Origin: Citrobacter tructae
GTDB lineage: Bacteria; Pseudomonadota; Gammaproteobacteria; Enterobacterales; Enterobacteriaceae
Assembly: GCF_004684345.1 (NCBI RefSeq)
Contig: NZ_CP038469.1
Coordinates: 2,418,001 to 2,482,000, forward strand
Reading direction: 5' to 3'
DNA: 64,000 bases
This document shows, one piece after another, positions 36,789 to 45,956 of this stretch. The position numbers and the translations under genes were made by a program. Within the stretch, counting starts at the first letter, position 1. Each line of letters starts with the position of its first letter. The notes beneath the pieces were generated by a model that ran no database searches, had not been told where the DNA came from, and saw only the letters and a list, made by a program, of their open reading frames with translations.

Positions 36789-38507
36789 ATGCGTACTAGC
36801 CAATATCTGCTCTCCACTTTGAAGGAGACACCTGCCGACGCCGAGGTCATCAGCCACCAGCTGATGCTGCGCGCCGGGATGATCCGCAAGCTGGCCTCCG
36901 GGTTATACACCTGGCTGCCGACCGGCGTGCGCGTCCTGAAAAAAGTCGAAAACATCGTGCGTGAAGAGATGAACAACGCCGGTGCTATCGAGGTGTTAAT
37001 GCCGGTAGTTCAGCCTTCTGAACTGTGGGAAGAGAGCGGCCGTTGGGAACAATACGGCCCGGAACTGCTGCGTATTGCTGACCGCGGCGATCGTCCATTC
37101 GTACTCGGCCCAACGCATGAAGAAGTCATCACCGATCTGATCCGTAACGAGCTCAGCTCTTACAAACAGCTGCCGCTGAACTTCTACCAGATCCAGACCA
37201 AATTCCGCGACGAAGTTCGCCCACGTTTCGGCGTGATGCGCTCCCGCGAATTCCTGATGAAAGATGCGTACTCTTTCCATACTTCTCAGGAATCGCTGCA
37301 GGAAACCTACGACGCGATGTATGCCGCGTACAGCAAAATCTTCAGCCGTATGGGTCTGGATTTCCGTGCGGTGCAGGCTGATACCGGCTCAATCGGTGGT
37401 AGCGCCTCTCACGAATTCCAGGTACTGGCGCAGAGTGGTGAAGATGACGTAGTGTTCTCTGACAGCTCAGATTTTGCCGCCAACATCGAATTTGCTGAAG
37501 CCGTTGCGCCAAAAGAAACACGCGCCGCCGCCACCCAAGAAATGACGCTGGTTGATACGCCAAACGCGAAGACCATCGCTGAGCTGGTTGAACAGTTCAA
37601 TCTGCCGATTGAAAAAACCGTTAAAACCCTGCTGGTGAAAGCGGTTGAAGGTAGCAGCTACCCACTGGTTGCGCTGCTGGTTCGTGGCGATCATGAGCTG
37701 AACGAAGTTAAAGCCGAAAAACTGCCTCAGGTTGCTAGCCCGCTGACCTTCGCTACCGAAGAAGAAATTCGTGCCGTGGTGAAAGCAGGTCCGGGTTCGC
37801 TCGGTCCGGTGAACATGCCAATCCCGGTGGTTATCGATCGTACCGTTGCGGTCATGAGCGATTTCGCTGCAGGCGCCAACATCGATGGTAAACACTATTT
37901 CGGTATTAACTGGGATCGTGATGTTGCCACACCAGAAGTAGCAGATATCCGTAACGTAGTGGCCGGCGATCCAAGCCCGGATGGTAAAGGTACGTTGCTG
38001 ATTAAACGCGGTATCGAAGTCGGTCACATTTTCCAACTGGGTACCAAGTACTCTGAAGCAATGAAAGCCGCTGTTCAGGGCGAAGATGGTCGTAACCAGA
38101 CGCTGACCATGGGCTGCTACGGTATTGGGGTAACTCGCGTGGTTGCTGCGGCTATTGAACAGAACTTTGACGATCGCGGCATTGTATGGCCAGACGCTAT
38201 CGCGCCGTTCCAGGTGGCGATTCTGCCGATGAACATGCACAAATCCTACCGCGTGCAGGAGCTGGCTGAGAAGCTGTACGCAGAGCTACGCGCGCAGGGT
38301 ATCGAAGTGCTGATGGACGATCGTAAAGAGCGTCCGGGCGTGATGTTTGCCGATATGGAACTGATCGGGATCCCGCACACCATCGTGCTGGGCGATCGTA
38401 ACCTCGACAACGATGATATCGAATACAAATACCGTCGTAACGGAGAGAAACAGCTGATTAAAACCGGCGACATCGTTGACTACCTGGTCAAAGCGATTAA
38501 AGGCTAA
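36789..38507 (+). CDS. proS: Prolyl-tRNA synthetase
   Basis: A 572-residue class II synthetase from the ATG at 36789, the E. coli length. Motif 2 lies around KFRDEVRPRFGVMRSREFLMKDAYSFH. An editing (INS) domain lies at about 225-405 (KTLLVKAVEG..PLVALLVRGDHELN), then motif 3 TMGCYGIGVTRVV and the anticodon-binding domain. The editing domain hydrolyses Ala-tRNA-Pro. A strong terminator follows. Confidence 0.98.
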   Translation: MRTSQYLLSTLKETPADAEVISHQLMLRAGMIRKLASGLYTWLPTGVRVLKKVENIVREEMNNAGAIEVLMPVVQPSELWEESGRWEQYGPELLRIADRGDRPFVLGPTHEEVITDLIRNELSSYKQLPLNFYQIQTKFRDEVRPRFGVMRSREFLMKDAYSFHTSQESLQETYDAMYAAYSKIFSRMGLDFRAVQADTGSIGGSASHEFQVLAQSGEDDVVFSDSSDFAANIEFAEAVAPKETRAAATQEMTLVDTPNAKTIAELVEQFNLPIEKTVKTLLVKAVEGSSYPLVALLVRGDHELNEVKAEKLPQVASPLTFATEEEIRAVVKAGPGSLGPVNMPIPVVIDRTVAVMSDFAAGANIDGKHYFGINWDRDVATPEVADIRNVVAGDPSPDGKGTLLIKRGIEVGHIFQLGTKYSEAMKAAVQGEDGRNQTLTMGCYGIGVTRVVAAAIEQNFDDRGIVWPDAIAPFQVAILPMNMHKSYRVQELAEKLYAELRAQGIEVLMDDRKERPGVMFADMELIGIPHTIVLGDRNLDNDDIEYKYRRNGEKQLIKTGDIVDYLVKAIKG

Positions 38508-38514
38508 CACCAGC

Positions 38515-38541
38515 AAAAGGCCCTGATTATCAGGGCCTTTT
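38515..38541. terminator. Bidirectional terminator between proS and nlpE
   Basis: AAAAGGCCCTGAT/ATCAGGGCCTTTT perfect stem flanked by A and T runs, serving convergent proS and nlpE. Confidence 0.9.
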
Positions 38542-38552
38542 CACTTCATCGA

Positions 38553-39248
38553 TTAATTACATGCTTTACCGGGTATAAATTTAGCGTCTTTATCCGCCAT
38601 CAGTGTTTTTACCCTCTCACCCGTATCCGGGTTCGCCTCCTGCGTGAAATGTCCTTCAAGAGTCAGCAAGACTGATTGTCCCGTTTCTGTCCGTGCCGAT
38701 AAATAGTCACGTTCAAGCTGGGCGTTATTCGCCACCGGCATACGTTTACCTGTTGCGCAGTCGGTAAAGATTGCCGCATCAGCCATGTAGAAATACATGC
38801 CCCGCATCGGCATTGGCGTGACTGGCAAACTGGCTGAAACCGGCTCAAGGGTATAGTTGAACTGCGATTCGATCGGATTACCTTCACGATCGAGCATTTC
38901 CAGCGCCTCGCCTTTTGCCCGGTAGTAAGACTTTTCACCTTTGCTGTCGGTCAGCACCAGCTTATCTGCCGTGCGCGCCCAGGTTCCATAAGAGGCAAAA
39001 GAAGACGGTTCATCCCGTACGCCCTGATAACGTTCGTTCATCACCCATGTTCCGTCTTTTTCCAGGAACAGCGAGGTTTCAATCCCTTCGCAGTCGGCAC
39101 AGGGTAAGATGCCGCGCCAGCTTTGCTGCATCGGTTTTAATTCTGCCGCCCGCGTCGGCTGTAATGCTTCTACTTCAGTGCGATTATTACAGCCGATCAA
39201 GGAAAAGAGCGTGCATGCAGCGATTACTGACAATATTGCTGTTTTCAC
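38553..39248 (-). CDS. nlpE: Envelope stress lipoprotein NlpE (CutF)
   Basis: A 231-residue lipoprotein: lipobox LIGC (Cys20), N-terminal barrel with CxxC in LPCADCEGIET and a C-terminal OB-like domain with a second cysteine pair (FTDCATGKRM and the final KACN). It activates the Cpx pathway on surface contact or lipoprotein/disulfide stress. It is slightly shorter than E. coli NlpE (236). K-12 carries yaeF between proS and nlpE; that gene is absent here. Confidence 0.95.
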   Translation of the reverse strand: MKTAILSVIAACTLFSLIGCNNRTEVEALQPTRAAELKPMQQSWRGILPCADCEGIETSLFLEKDGTWVMNERYQGVRDEPSSFASYGTWARTADKLVLTDSKGEKSYYRAKGEALEMLDREGNPIESQFNYTLEPVSASLPVTPMPMRGMYFYMADAAIFTDCATGKRMPVANNAQLERDYLSARTETGQSVLLTLEGHFTQEANPDTGERVKTLMADKDAKFIPGKACN

Positions 39249-39282
39249 TATAAATTCCTTATGATTTTATTATTCCTGTTCG

Positions 39283-39705
39283 TCAGTCCTGAGAGCGACG
39301 AACTTTCCCACGCAGTGCCTTCACTGTGGATTTTTGCGCCTTCGATGACAACCTGCGCTCTTTCGAGGCGCGCGTAGGGCGGGTTGCCTGTCGGCTTTTT
39401 TGCACTGCGGTTAATTCTTTAATTACCGCCACCAGCCGGGCCAGGGCCGCTTCCCGGTTGAGTTCCTGGCTGCGGTATTCCTGTGCCTTGATAATAATGA
39501 CACCATCGCTGCTGATTAGATGATGACTGGCAGCCAGCAGCCGTTCCTTGTAATACTCTGGCAGGCCAGAGGCCCGAATGTCAAAGCGCAAATGGATGGC
39601 CGTCGAAGTCTTATTAACGTGCTGTCCGCCCGCACCCTGCGCCCGAATCGCCGTGATTTCCAGCTCATTATCAGGGATAGAGACATTTCGGGAGATAACA
39701 ATCAT
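39283..39705 (-). CDS. arfB: Alternative ribosome-rescue factor B (peptidyl-tRNA hydrolase)
   Basis: A 140-residue protein from the ATG at 39705 (MIVISRNVSIPDNELEI), the E. coli YaeJ start. The GGQ motif in RAQGAGGQHVNKTSTA hydrolyses peptidyl-tRNA. The basic C-terminal tail (QSRQATRPTRASKERRLSSKAQKS region) enters the empty mRNA channel of stalled ribosomes. Its start and the yaeQ stop share one base (TGATG), so translation is likely coupled. Confidence 0.96.
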   Translation of the reverse strand: MIVISRNVSIPDNELEITAIRAQGAGGQHVNKTSTAIHLRFDIRASGLPEYYKERLLAASHHLISSDGVIIIKAQEYRSQELNREAALARLVAVIKELTAVQKSRQATRPTRASKERRLSSKAQKSTVKALRGKVRRSQD

Positions 39706-40247
39706 CAACGCTGCTGCCATGCGGACAGATGAATTTCCAGATTGTTCTGAGAGTCTGACAACCAGATAGCGCCATCCTGGATGGTCGCCTGCAGCGTCAT
39801 GGTGCGACCGGCAAAATCGCTCAGTTGTGCCAGCTGTTCATCATCCAGATACCAGACGGTAAGATTTTTAAACTGGGCGCACTTACTCTGGTTTTGCTGC
39901 CACCAGATTTGCGCCGCCCGGCTGTTATAGGCAAACAGGGCAACTTCCGCCGACTGAGTGCAGGCTTTCTTAATACGGCGCTCATCGGGTAACCCCAGCT
40001 CAATCCACAGATCAACACCGAGGTGATCGTTGCGCAACCACGCTTCAGGTTCATCTTCCGCACTCAGGCCGCGCGTAAACTGCAGCCGTTCATTGGCATA
40101 TTTAATCCACGCTAACAGGCGCAGCATCATGCGCTCTTGGGTTTCAGAAGGGTGACGCGCCAGCGTCAATGTCGCGTCAAGAAACTGGTTGCGGTCGAGA
40201 TCCGCCACGTTGACAACGGCTTTATAAATTGTCGCTTTAAGCGCCAT
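39705..40247 (-). CDS. yaeQ: YaeQ family protein
   Basis: A 180-residue protein of the YaeQ family, which has a PD-(D/E)XK nuclease-like fold. Visible blocks are ATIYKAVVNVADLDRNQF, LDATLTLARHPSETQERMMLRLLAW, DLWIELGLPDERRIKKACTQ and the C-terminal LTVWYLDDEQLAQL. Activity and substrate are unproven. It is upstream of, and coupled to, arfB. Confidence 0.93.
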   Translation of the reverse strand: MALKATIYKAVVNVADLDRNQFLDATLTLARHPSETQERMMLRLLAWIKYANERLQFTRGLSAEDEPEAWLRNDHLGVDLWIELGLPDERRIKKACTQSAEVALFAYNSRAAQIWWQQNQSKCAQFKNLTVWYLDDEQLAQLSDFAGRTMTLQATIQDGAIWLSDSQNNLEIHLSAWQQR

Positions 40248-40435
40248 GAGAGAACTCCTTTCGAATCAGGCGCACATTGTAGCGAAAACTGCGCCAAAAG
40301 GCTGCTAACAGCTCTTCTATCAAGGCGCTGATATTGCTTGAATGAGTATGGTATAGTCACCTTGCTAAACAGAGTTTATCTTCGTAGGCTTAGACTTGCA
40401 TCCACGGTTAAGTCAGAGTGCTGACAGGAGGGCAT

Positions 40436-40636
40436 GTGGAAAAATATTGTGAGTTAATACGCAAGCGGTACGCGGAAATCGCCAGCGGAGACTTAGGGTA
40501 TGTCCCGGATGCGCTGGGCTGCGTATTGAAAGTACTGAATGAAGTGGCGGAAGACAGCGCCCTTTCAGAGTCGGTCAGAGAAAAAGCGGCCTATGCTGCC
40601 GCGAACTTACTGGTGAGCGATTATGTCAATGAATGA
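40436..40636 (+). CDS. yaeP: YaeP family small protein
   Basis: A 66-residue protein starting at GTG 40436 (EKYCELIRKRYAEIASG follows), with a strong AGGAGG site 4-5 bases upstream, as in E. coli. An in-frame ATG at 40418 would add six residues ahead of that site. Nothing catalytic is visible; function unknown. The 3' end overlaps rof by 14 bp, so the two are cotranscribed and may be coupled. Confidence 0.92.
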   Translation: MEKYCELIRKRYAEIASGDLGYVPDALGCVLKVLNEVAEDSALSESVREKAAYAAANLLVSDYVNE

Positions 40637-40883
40637 AACGTATCAACCCATTAACTGTGATGATTACGACAATCTTGAGCTCGCCTGCCAGCACCATTTA
40701 TTACTGACGCTGGCGCTGAAAGATGGCGAAGTTCTGCAGGCGAAAGCCAATGACCTGGTGTCACGCAAGAATGTGGAATATCTGGTTGCAGACGTCTCAG
40801 GTGAAACGCGTGAACTTCGTCTCGACAAAATTGCCAGCTTCAGCCATCCGGAAATCGGTACCGTGGTGGTTAGCGAATCATAA
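40623..40883 (+). CDS. rof: Rho-binding antiterminator Rof (YaeO)
   Basis: An 86-residue Sm-like protein, same length as E. coli Rof: YQPINCDDYDNLELACQHHLLLTLALKDGE, DLVSRKNVEYLV, ELRLDKIASFSHPEIGTVVV. It binds the primary RNA site of Rho and blocks termination. It starts inside yaeP. Confidence 0.96.
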   Translation: MSMNETYQPINCDDYDNLELACQHHLLLTLALKDGEVLQAKANDLVSRKNVEYLVADVSGETRELRLDKIASFSHPEIGTVVVSES

Positions 40884-40896
40884 CCCTTCTCGCACC

Positions 40897-40926
40897 TTAT
40901 CAGGCCTGAATTCACAGGCCTGATAA
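40897..40926. terminator. Palindrome between convergent rof and tilS
   Basis: TTATCAGGCCTG/CAGGCCTGATAA perfect 12-bp stem with a 6-base loop, followed by GCGC. It lacks T runs, so it could be a REP-like palindrome as well as a transcript-end hairpin. Confidence 0.6.
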
Positions 40927-40937
40927 GCGCAGTGCCA

Positions 40938-42230
40938 TCAGTCATTCCACTCCAGACTCACACCGTTTTCCCCTTCCGCCAGCCCTTCCAGGGTAACAAA
41001 GACACCAGCCGCGGCAATCAGCGTTTCACCGTAAAATAGCAACGGAGTGGTATCTCGTCTCCAGGGGGGAATGCCCTGCTCCTGCCAGATTTTTTTGAGC
41101 TTACGCCCACCGTTACGCCCGACAATGTGCAATAAGCCGGGAGCTTTAAAGCGAATACTGACGGGTTCATCTGCTCGCGGCATGCGCAATTCACCGCCAG
41201 GAACTAACTGCATCGTTCCCAGCCCGTCAGGCAGTACCAGCGGAGCTTGCCAGCATGACCACGGGATCATCGTTTCACTTTGCCCAACGATAGATTTAAC
41301 CCACCACAGCTGAGACTGATAACGGCGGACTTCGTACTCGCCCAAACGTAAACACGGCGAAGCATCTTCCCGCGCCAACGCCACTTCCTGCCAGATTCGC
41401 TCCAGCGCATCGCGAGAAGGCATCGGCGCATTTCGACCAGCCAGCCAACGCCGCAGCAATGCAGCACGCCGTACGTCACTCATCGTCATTAACGGCGCCA
41501 GCTGCAAGCTGCCTTGAGCGGTGACACACGCCGCTAAATCGTTATCCAGTAGTTCATCCAGCAAACTTTCCTGCTCAGCACACAGCGCCGCACTGCGGGC
41601 CGTCGCCTCGGCGAAGTGCGGCCAGCGCTGTTGCAGTTGAGGGAGAATGCGCAGACGCAAGAAATTGCGATCGTAGGTGTCATCCTGATTACTTTCATCT
41701 TCAATCCAGCGTAACCCATGCTCCCGCGCCCAGCGTTCAAGCGCGTCACGCGTTTGCGTCAATAGCGGGCGAATAAGCCGGGTTCCGGCAAACGGCGAAC
41801 TTTCCCCCATCGCAGAAAGCCCGGCCGGGCCGCTGCCGCGTTTGAGCGCCAGCAGAAAAGTTTCACACTGATCATCAAGATGCTGGGCGGTCATCAGCAC
41901 CTCATCTGGCAGCAACGTCTGGGCAAATGCCTGATAGCGCGCCCGACGTGCCTGAGCTTCTATACCCAGCCCTTCGTCCTGAAGATGCACCCGCTCAACC
42001 ACCAGCGGCACCTGCCACTGCGCACAGACCGATTCACAGTGAGTCACCCATTCATCTGCGTGCGGACTCAAACCATGATGGATGTGGATCGCGCGCAAAG
42101 CGACGCCGGGGTGCTGTTTTCGCCACAGCACCAGCTGATGCAGCAGTACAGTGGAGTCCAGCCCGCCGCTAAAGGCGACCAGAATCAATTGAGAATTCAG
42201 CAGTGAAGTGTTCAGCGTGAGTGTCGTCAT
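40938..42230 (-). CDS. tilS: tRNA(Ile)-lysidine synthetase
   Basis: A 430-residue protein. The N-terminal PP-loop ATPase motif SGGLDST lies at residues 20-26. The ATPase domain contains QHLDDQCETFLLALKRGSGPAGLSAM. Two C-terminal tRNA-recognition domains end at GRKLKKIWQEQGIPPWRRDTTPLL. It makes lysidine at C34 of tRNA-Ile(CAU) so that it decodes AUA. The length is close to E. coli (432). It converges on rof. Confidence 0.97.
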   Translation of the reverse strand: MTTLTLNTSLLNSQLILVAFSGGLDSTVLLHQLVLWRKQHPGVALRAIHIHHGLSPHADEWVTHCESVCAQWQVPLVVERVHLQDEGLGIEAQARRARYQAFAQTLLPDEVLMTAQHLDDQCETFLLALKRGSGPAGLSAMGESSPFAGTRLIRPLLTQTRDALERWAREHGLRWIEDESNQDDTYDRNFLRLRILPQLQQRWPHFAEATARSAALCAEQESLLDELLDNDLAACVTAQGSLQLAPLMTMSDVRRAALLRRWLAGRNAPMPSRDALERIWQEVALAREDASPCLRLGEYEVRRYQSQLWWVKSIVGQSETMIPWSCWQAPLVLPDGLGTMQLVPGGELRMPRADEPVSIRFKAPGLLHIVGRNGGRKLKKIWQEQGIPPWRRDTTPLLFYGETLIAAAGVFVTLEGLAEGENGVSLEWND

Positions 42231-42291
42231 GATGGTTACTTACAATGGCATTGCCCGGCACGTTACCGGGCTAACGCCACAATGACAAGCC

Positions 42292-42681
42292 TTACAGCTC
42301 GTACAGTTCAAGCGGTAATCCGTCCGGATCGTTGAAAAAGGTAAAACGTTTACCGGTAAAGGGATCGATACGTACCGGCTCGCATTTCACATCATGGCTT
42401 TCCAGATGGGTTATCGACTTTTCCACATCATCTACGCTGAACGCCAGATGACGTAAACCACAGGCTTCCGGTCGGCTCGGGCGGCAAGGCGGAAATGGAA
42501 AAGAAAAAAGCTCAATCACGTACTGCCCGTTCAGCGCCAGATCGCCTTTCCAGGAATCGCGTTCTTCCCGGTAGACCTCGCTCATCAGCGTAAAGCCAAG
42601 CACATCACAGTAAAATGCCTTACTCACCGCGTAGTCCGTCGCAATAATGGCAATATGGTGAACCTGTTTTAATCCCAGCAT
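42292..42681 (-). CDS. gloA2: Glyoxalase-fold (VOC) protein YaeR
   Basis: A 129-residue single VOC domain: HHIAIIATDYAVSKAFYCDVLGF at the start, RHLAFSVDDVEKSI and NDPDGLPLELYEL at the end. Metal ligands His/Glu of the fold are present. It is a paralogue of glyoxalase I, but its substrate is not established. It lies between tilS and ldcC on the same strand. Confidence 0.93.
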   Translation of the reverse strand: MLGLKQVHHIAIIATDYAVSKAFYCDVLGFTLMSEVYREERDSWKGDLALNGQYVIELFSFPFPPCRPSRPEACGLRHLAFSVDDVEKSITHLESHDVKCEPVRIDPFTGKRFTFFNDPDGLPLELYEL

Positions 42682-42746
42682 AGCGTCTTTGCCTCTTCAA
42701 TTTTCTTTTCGCACGTTACTTGTCCACAGTCGGTTCAGGCAAATTG

Positions 42747-44885
42747 TTATGCCATTTTTAGGACTCTCACTCGATACACGCCGTCCTCGCCCAGTTTGGC
42801 GCCATGGATATCCGTTTCAAACCCAGGATAATGATGGCCGACAGAACACAACATCAGCAGGAAATCCAGCACCGCCCGGCTTTCTTCGGTGATCATTTCC
42901 CCCGGCATCAGCAGCGGTACGCCGGGAGGATAAGGCAGGATCATATTTGCAGAAACGCGCCCCACCAGTTGATCGAGGGTCACGGTCTCCACTTCACCTT
43001 TGATCTGCCGCTGCCAGGCCTGATGTGGCGTCATTTTCATTTCCGGCAACGTGTCAAATGCCCGTAACATCAGCCCGGAGAGATCGTGCTGGCGGATCAG
43101 ATTGTGGATCCCCTGCGCCAGATCCTGAATACGCATATTACGATAAAAATCAGGATCTTCAGCATACAGATCCGGCAGCATATTTTTCACGCGCAAATTC
43201 AGATCGTACGAACGTTTGAACTCTGTCAGCCCGCGCAGCAAGCCCATCGCACGGGTTTTATCAATCCCAATACTGAACAGAAACAACAGATTATACGGAC
43301 CTGTTTTCTCGACGACGACACCACGCTCATCAAGGAATTTCGCTACCAGCGCGGCGGGGATCCCCTCTTCACTCATACTCCCTTGCTCATCCATCCCCGG
43401 CGTCAGAATGGTGACCTTCACCGGGTCGAGGAACATGTGGTCGGCGTCAGCATCGACAAATCCGTGCCAGTCTTCGTCAGGTGCCACTGGCCAGCACTCT
43501 GCTTCATCCACCCTTTCCGGCTGCCAGATATCAAAGAACCAGCCGTCCGACTCTTCCCGCAACCGCTGAACTTCCTTGCGAAAATGGAGCGCACGCTCGA
43601 CGGATCGATTGATTAAGCGCTTACCTGAATTGCCACGCAGCATTGCCGCTGCCGTTTCTATCGACGCGACAATCGGGTAACTCGGTGACGTCGAGGTGTG
43701 CATCATAAAGGCTTCGTTAAAGGTCTCTTCATCGTAGTCGCCCTTAATGTGGATCAGAGAGGCCTGCGACAACGCTGCCAGCATCTTGTGGGTCGATTGG
43801 GTTTCAAAGAACACTTTTCCCGGCACCCGTTCACCGCTCATGCCGCTTTTCCCCTGGTAGATTGGGTGAAAATGGGTGTAGGGTACCCAGGCTGAATCAA
43901 AGTGGATAGAAGGCACGTCCAGCGTCTGCTTGATCCAGTTGGTGTTATACAACAGGCCGTCGTAGGTGGAGTTAGTGATCACCGCATGTACCGGCCACTG
44001 GGCCTGGGCAGTCTCCCCAACTTTGCGCTCAATACTCTCACGGGTAAATTCCCGACGAGGTATACCACCAAGAATACCCAGCGCATTGCGCGTGGGTTTC
44101 AGCCAGATGGGCACCACGTCACTCATCATCAGCAAATGCGCCAGTGACTTATGGCAGTTACGATCAATCAGTAGCGTACTTCCTGTCGGGGCGGCATACA
44201 TGCCGACAATCTTATTCGACGTCGAAGTACCATTCGTCACCATATAGCTCTGCTCTGCACCAAAGGTGCGGGCAATATACTCTTCTGCCTCCAGGTGCGG
44301 ACCGGTATGGTCTAGCAGCGATCCCAGTTCGGTCACGGAAATGGAGACGTCAGCTTTGAGCGTATTGCCACCAAAAAAGTCATAGAACAAGCAGCCCACC
44401 GGGCTCTTTTGGTACGCCGTTCCCGCCATATGACCCGGCGTACAAAAGGTATACTTCCCTTCTTTCACATAAGTGAACAGCGCTTTGGTAAACGGTGGTG
44501 TGATGTTATCGAGGTACTCACCGGTGTACTGGCGAATGCGGGTGGCAATATCTTCGGACTGACCAAGAGCATACTCAAAGAACCACAGCGCCATGCGCAG
44601 GTCGTGTGCGCTAACATCCATTGTCGAATGGGTATTGATAAAGGCGTAAAGCGGGAGATATTCGTTAAGCTGGTTGATGTCACTACACAGCTCAAGGCTG
44701 TATTCATCCCAGTCAAAAATGACGCCACAAATTCGCGGGTTATGCTCAATAAATTTCAGCAGGTCGACGCTATTCTGCGGCCAGATAATCTGAAATCCCT
44801 GCTGCTGCAGCGCACGCTCAAGTTCCTTGATGGGCTCATCTTTATAAAAGACGCCATGCGGTCCCATGATGGCAATGATATTCAT
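42747..44885 (-). CDS. ldcC: Constitutive lysine decarboxylase
   Basis: A 712-residue PLP enzyme (E. coli LdcC 713): an N-terminal receiver-like wing domain (1-130), then the catalytic core with the PLP lysine in FETQSTHKMLAALSQASLIH and the C-terminal domain. It decarboxylates lysine to cadaverine. I chose ldcC over cadA from its position next to accA; no cadB/cadC is nearby. Confidence 0.96.
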   Translation of the reverse strand: MNIIAIMGPHGVFYKDEPIKELERALQQQGFQIIWPQNSVDLLKFIEHNPRICGVIFDWDEYSLELCSDINQLNEYLPLYAFINTHSTMDVSAHDLRMALWFFEYALGQSEDIATRIRQYTGEYLDNITPPFTKALFTYVKEGKYTFCTPGHMAGTAYQKSPVGCLFYDFFGGNTLKADVSISVTELGSLLDHTGPHLEAEEYIARTFGAEQSYMVTNGTSTSNKIVGMYAAPTGSTLLIDRNCHKSLAHLLMMSDVVPIWLKPTRNALGILGGIPRREFTRESIERKVGETAQAQWPVHAVITNSTYDGLLYNTNWIKQTLDVPSIHFDSAWVPYTHFHPIYQGKSGMSGERVPGKVFFETQSTHKMLAALSQASLIHIKGDYDEETFNEAFMMHTSTSPSYPIVASIETAAAMLRGNSGKRLINRSVERALHFRKEVQRLREESDGWFFDIWQPERVDEAECWPVAPDEDWHGFVDADADHMFLDPVKVTILTPGMDEQGSMSEEGIPAALVAKFLDERGVVVEKTGPYNLLFLFSIGIDKTRAMGLLRGLTEFKRSYDLNLRVKNMLPDLYAEDPDFYRNMRIQDLAQGIHNLIRQHDLSGLMLRAFDTLPEMKMTPHQAWQRQIKGEVETVTLDQLVGRVSANMILPYPPGVPLLMPGEMITEESRAVLDFLLMLCSVGHHYPGFETDIHGAKLGEDGVYRVRVLKMA

Positions 44886-44935
44886 GCGTTTCTCCTGGAA
44901 AAACCTTAGTTAATCATAGCCTGGTCAAACCGCAG

Positions 44936-44969
44936 GTAAAAAAAAGGGCCACTGCGTTGTGGCCCTTTT
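44936..44969 (-). terminator. Terminator after accA
   Basis: AAAAGGGCCAC/GTGGCCCTTTT stem with a 6-base loop. Eight T's follow on the minus strand. It closes the long dnaE-accA cluster before ldcC. Confidence 0.92.
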
Positions 44970-44984
44970 CAGAATAAATGCAGT

Positions 44985-45944
44985 TTACGCGTAACCGTAG
45001 CTCATCAAACGCTGGTAACGGCGGTTTTTCAGTTCTTCCGTGCTTAACACGTCAAGATCGGCCAGATCGGCCAGCAACTGTGCTTTCAGCGACGCAGCCA
45101 TGACTTCTGGATTACGATGCGCACCACCCAACGGTTCCGGGACGATGGAATCGATAAGCTTCAGCTCTTTCAGACGCGGCGCAACGATACCCATGGCTTC
45201 AGCCGCCAGAGGTGCTTTATCCGCGCTTTTCCACAGAATGGACGCGCAGCCTTCCGGCGAGATAACGGAATAGGTGCTGTATTGCAGCATATTCACTTTA
45301 TCGCCCACGCCGATCGCCAGCGCGCCACCGGAGCCACCTTCACCGATAACGGTACAGATAACCGGCACGCTCAGACGTGACATTTCACGCAGGTTACGCG
45401 CAATAGCTTCAGACTGACCGCGTTCTTCCGCGCCCACGCCCGGATAAGCCCCTGGGGTGTCAATGAAGGTAATGATCGGCATCTTGAAACGTTCGGCCAT
45501 TTCCATCAGACGCAGCGCTTTACGATAGCCTTCCGGCGCTGGCATGCCAAAGTTACGACGGATTTTCTCTTTGGTCTCACGGCCCTTCTGATGACCAATG
45601 ATCATCACCGGACGGCCATCAAGACGCGCGATGCCGCCGACGATAGCTTTATCATCCGCATAGGCACGATCGCCCGCCAGCTCATCAAATTCATCAAACG
45701 CCAGGCGGACATAATCCAGGGTGTACGGACGCTGCGGATGGCGTGCCAGTTGGGCTACCTGCCATGCGCCAAGATCGGCAAAGATTTTGCGCGTCAGTTC
45801 TACGCTTTTTTCACGCAGACGATGCACTTCTTCATCGATGTTAATATCCAGTTTCTCATCCTGACGGCTAACCGCAGTCAGAGAATCGATTTTTGCTTCC
45901 AGCTCTGCAATCGGCTGTTCAAAATCAAGGAAATTCAGACTCAT
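44985..45944 (-). CDS. accA: Acetyl-CoA carboxylase carboxyltransferase subunit alpha
   Basis: A 319-residue crotonase-fold subunit: N-terminal helical ISLNFLDFEQPIAELEAKI region, oxyanion-hole motifs FIDTPGAYPGVGAEERGQSEAIA and IGEGGSGGALAIGVGD. With AccD it transfers CO2 from biotin to acetyl-CoA, giving malonyl-CoA for fatty acid synthesis. It begins 12 bp after the dnaE stop. Confidence 0.98.
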   Translation of the reverse strand: MSLNFLDFEQPIAELEAKIDSLTAVSRQDEKLDINIDEEVHRLREKSVELTRKIFADLGAWQVAQLARHPQRPYTLDYVRLAFDEFDELAGDRAYADDKAIVGGIARLDGRPVMIIGHQKGRETKEKIRRNFGMPAPEGYRKALRLMEMAERFKMPIITFIDTPGAYPGVGAEERGQSEAIARNLREMSRLSVPVICTVIGEGGSGGALAIGVGDKVNMLQYSTYSVISPEGCASILWKSADKAPLAAEAMGIVAPRLKELKLIDSIVPEPLGGAHRNPEVMAASLKAQLLADLADLDVLSTEELKNRRYQRLMSYGYA

Positions 45945-45956
45945 AGTATTCCTGTA

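Noticed and set aside
37467..38240. 257-codon open frame antisense to proS
   Set aside because: A shadow of codon-biased proS with no family resemblance.
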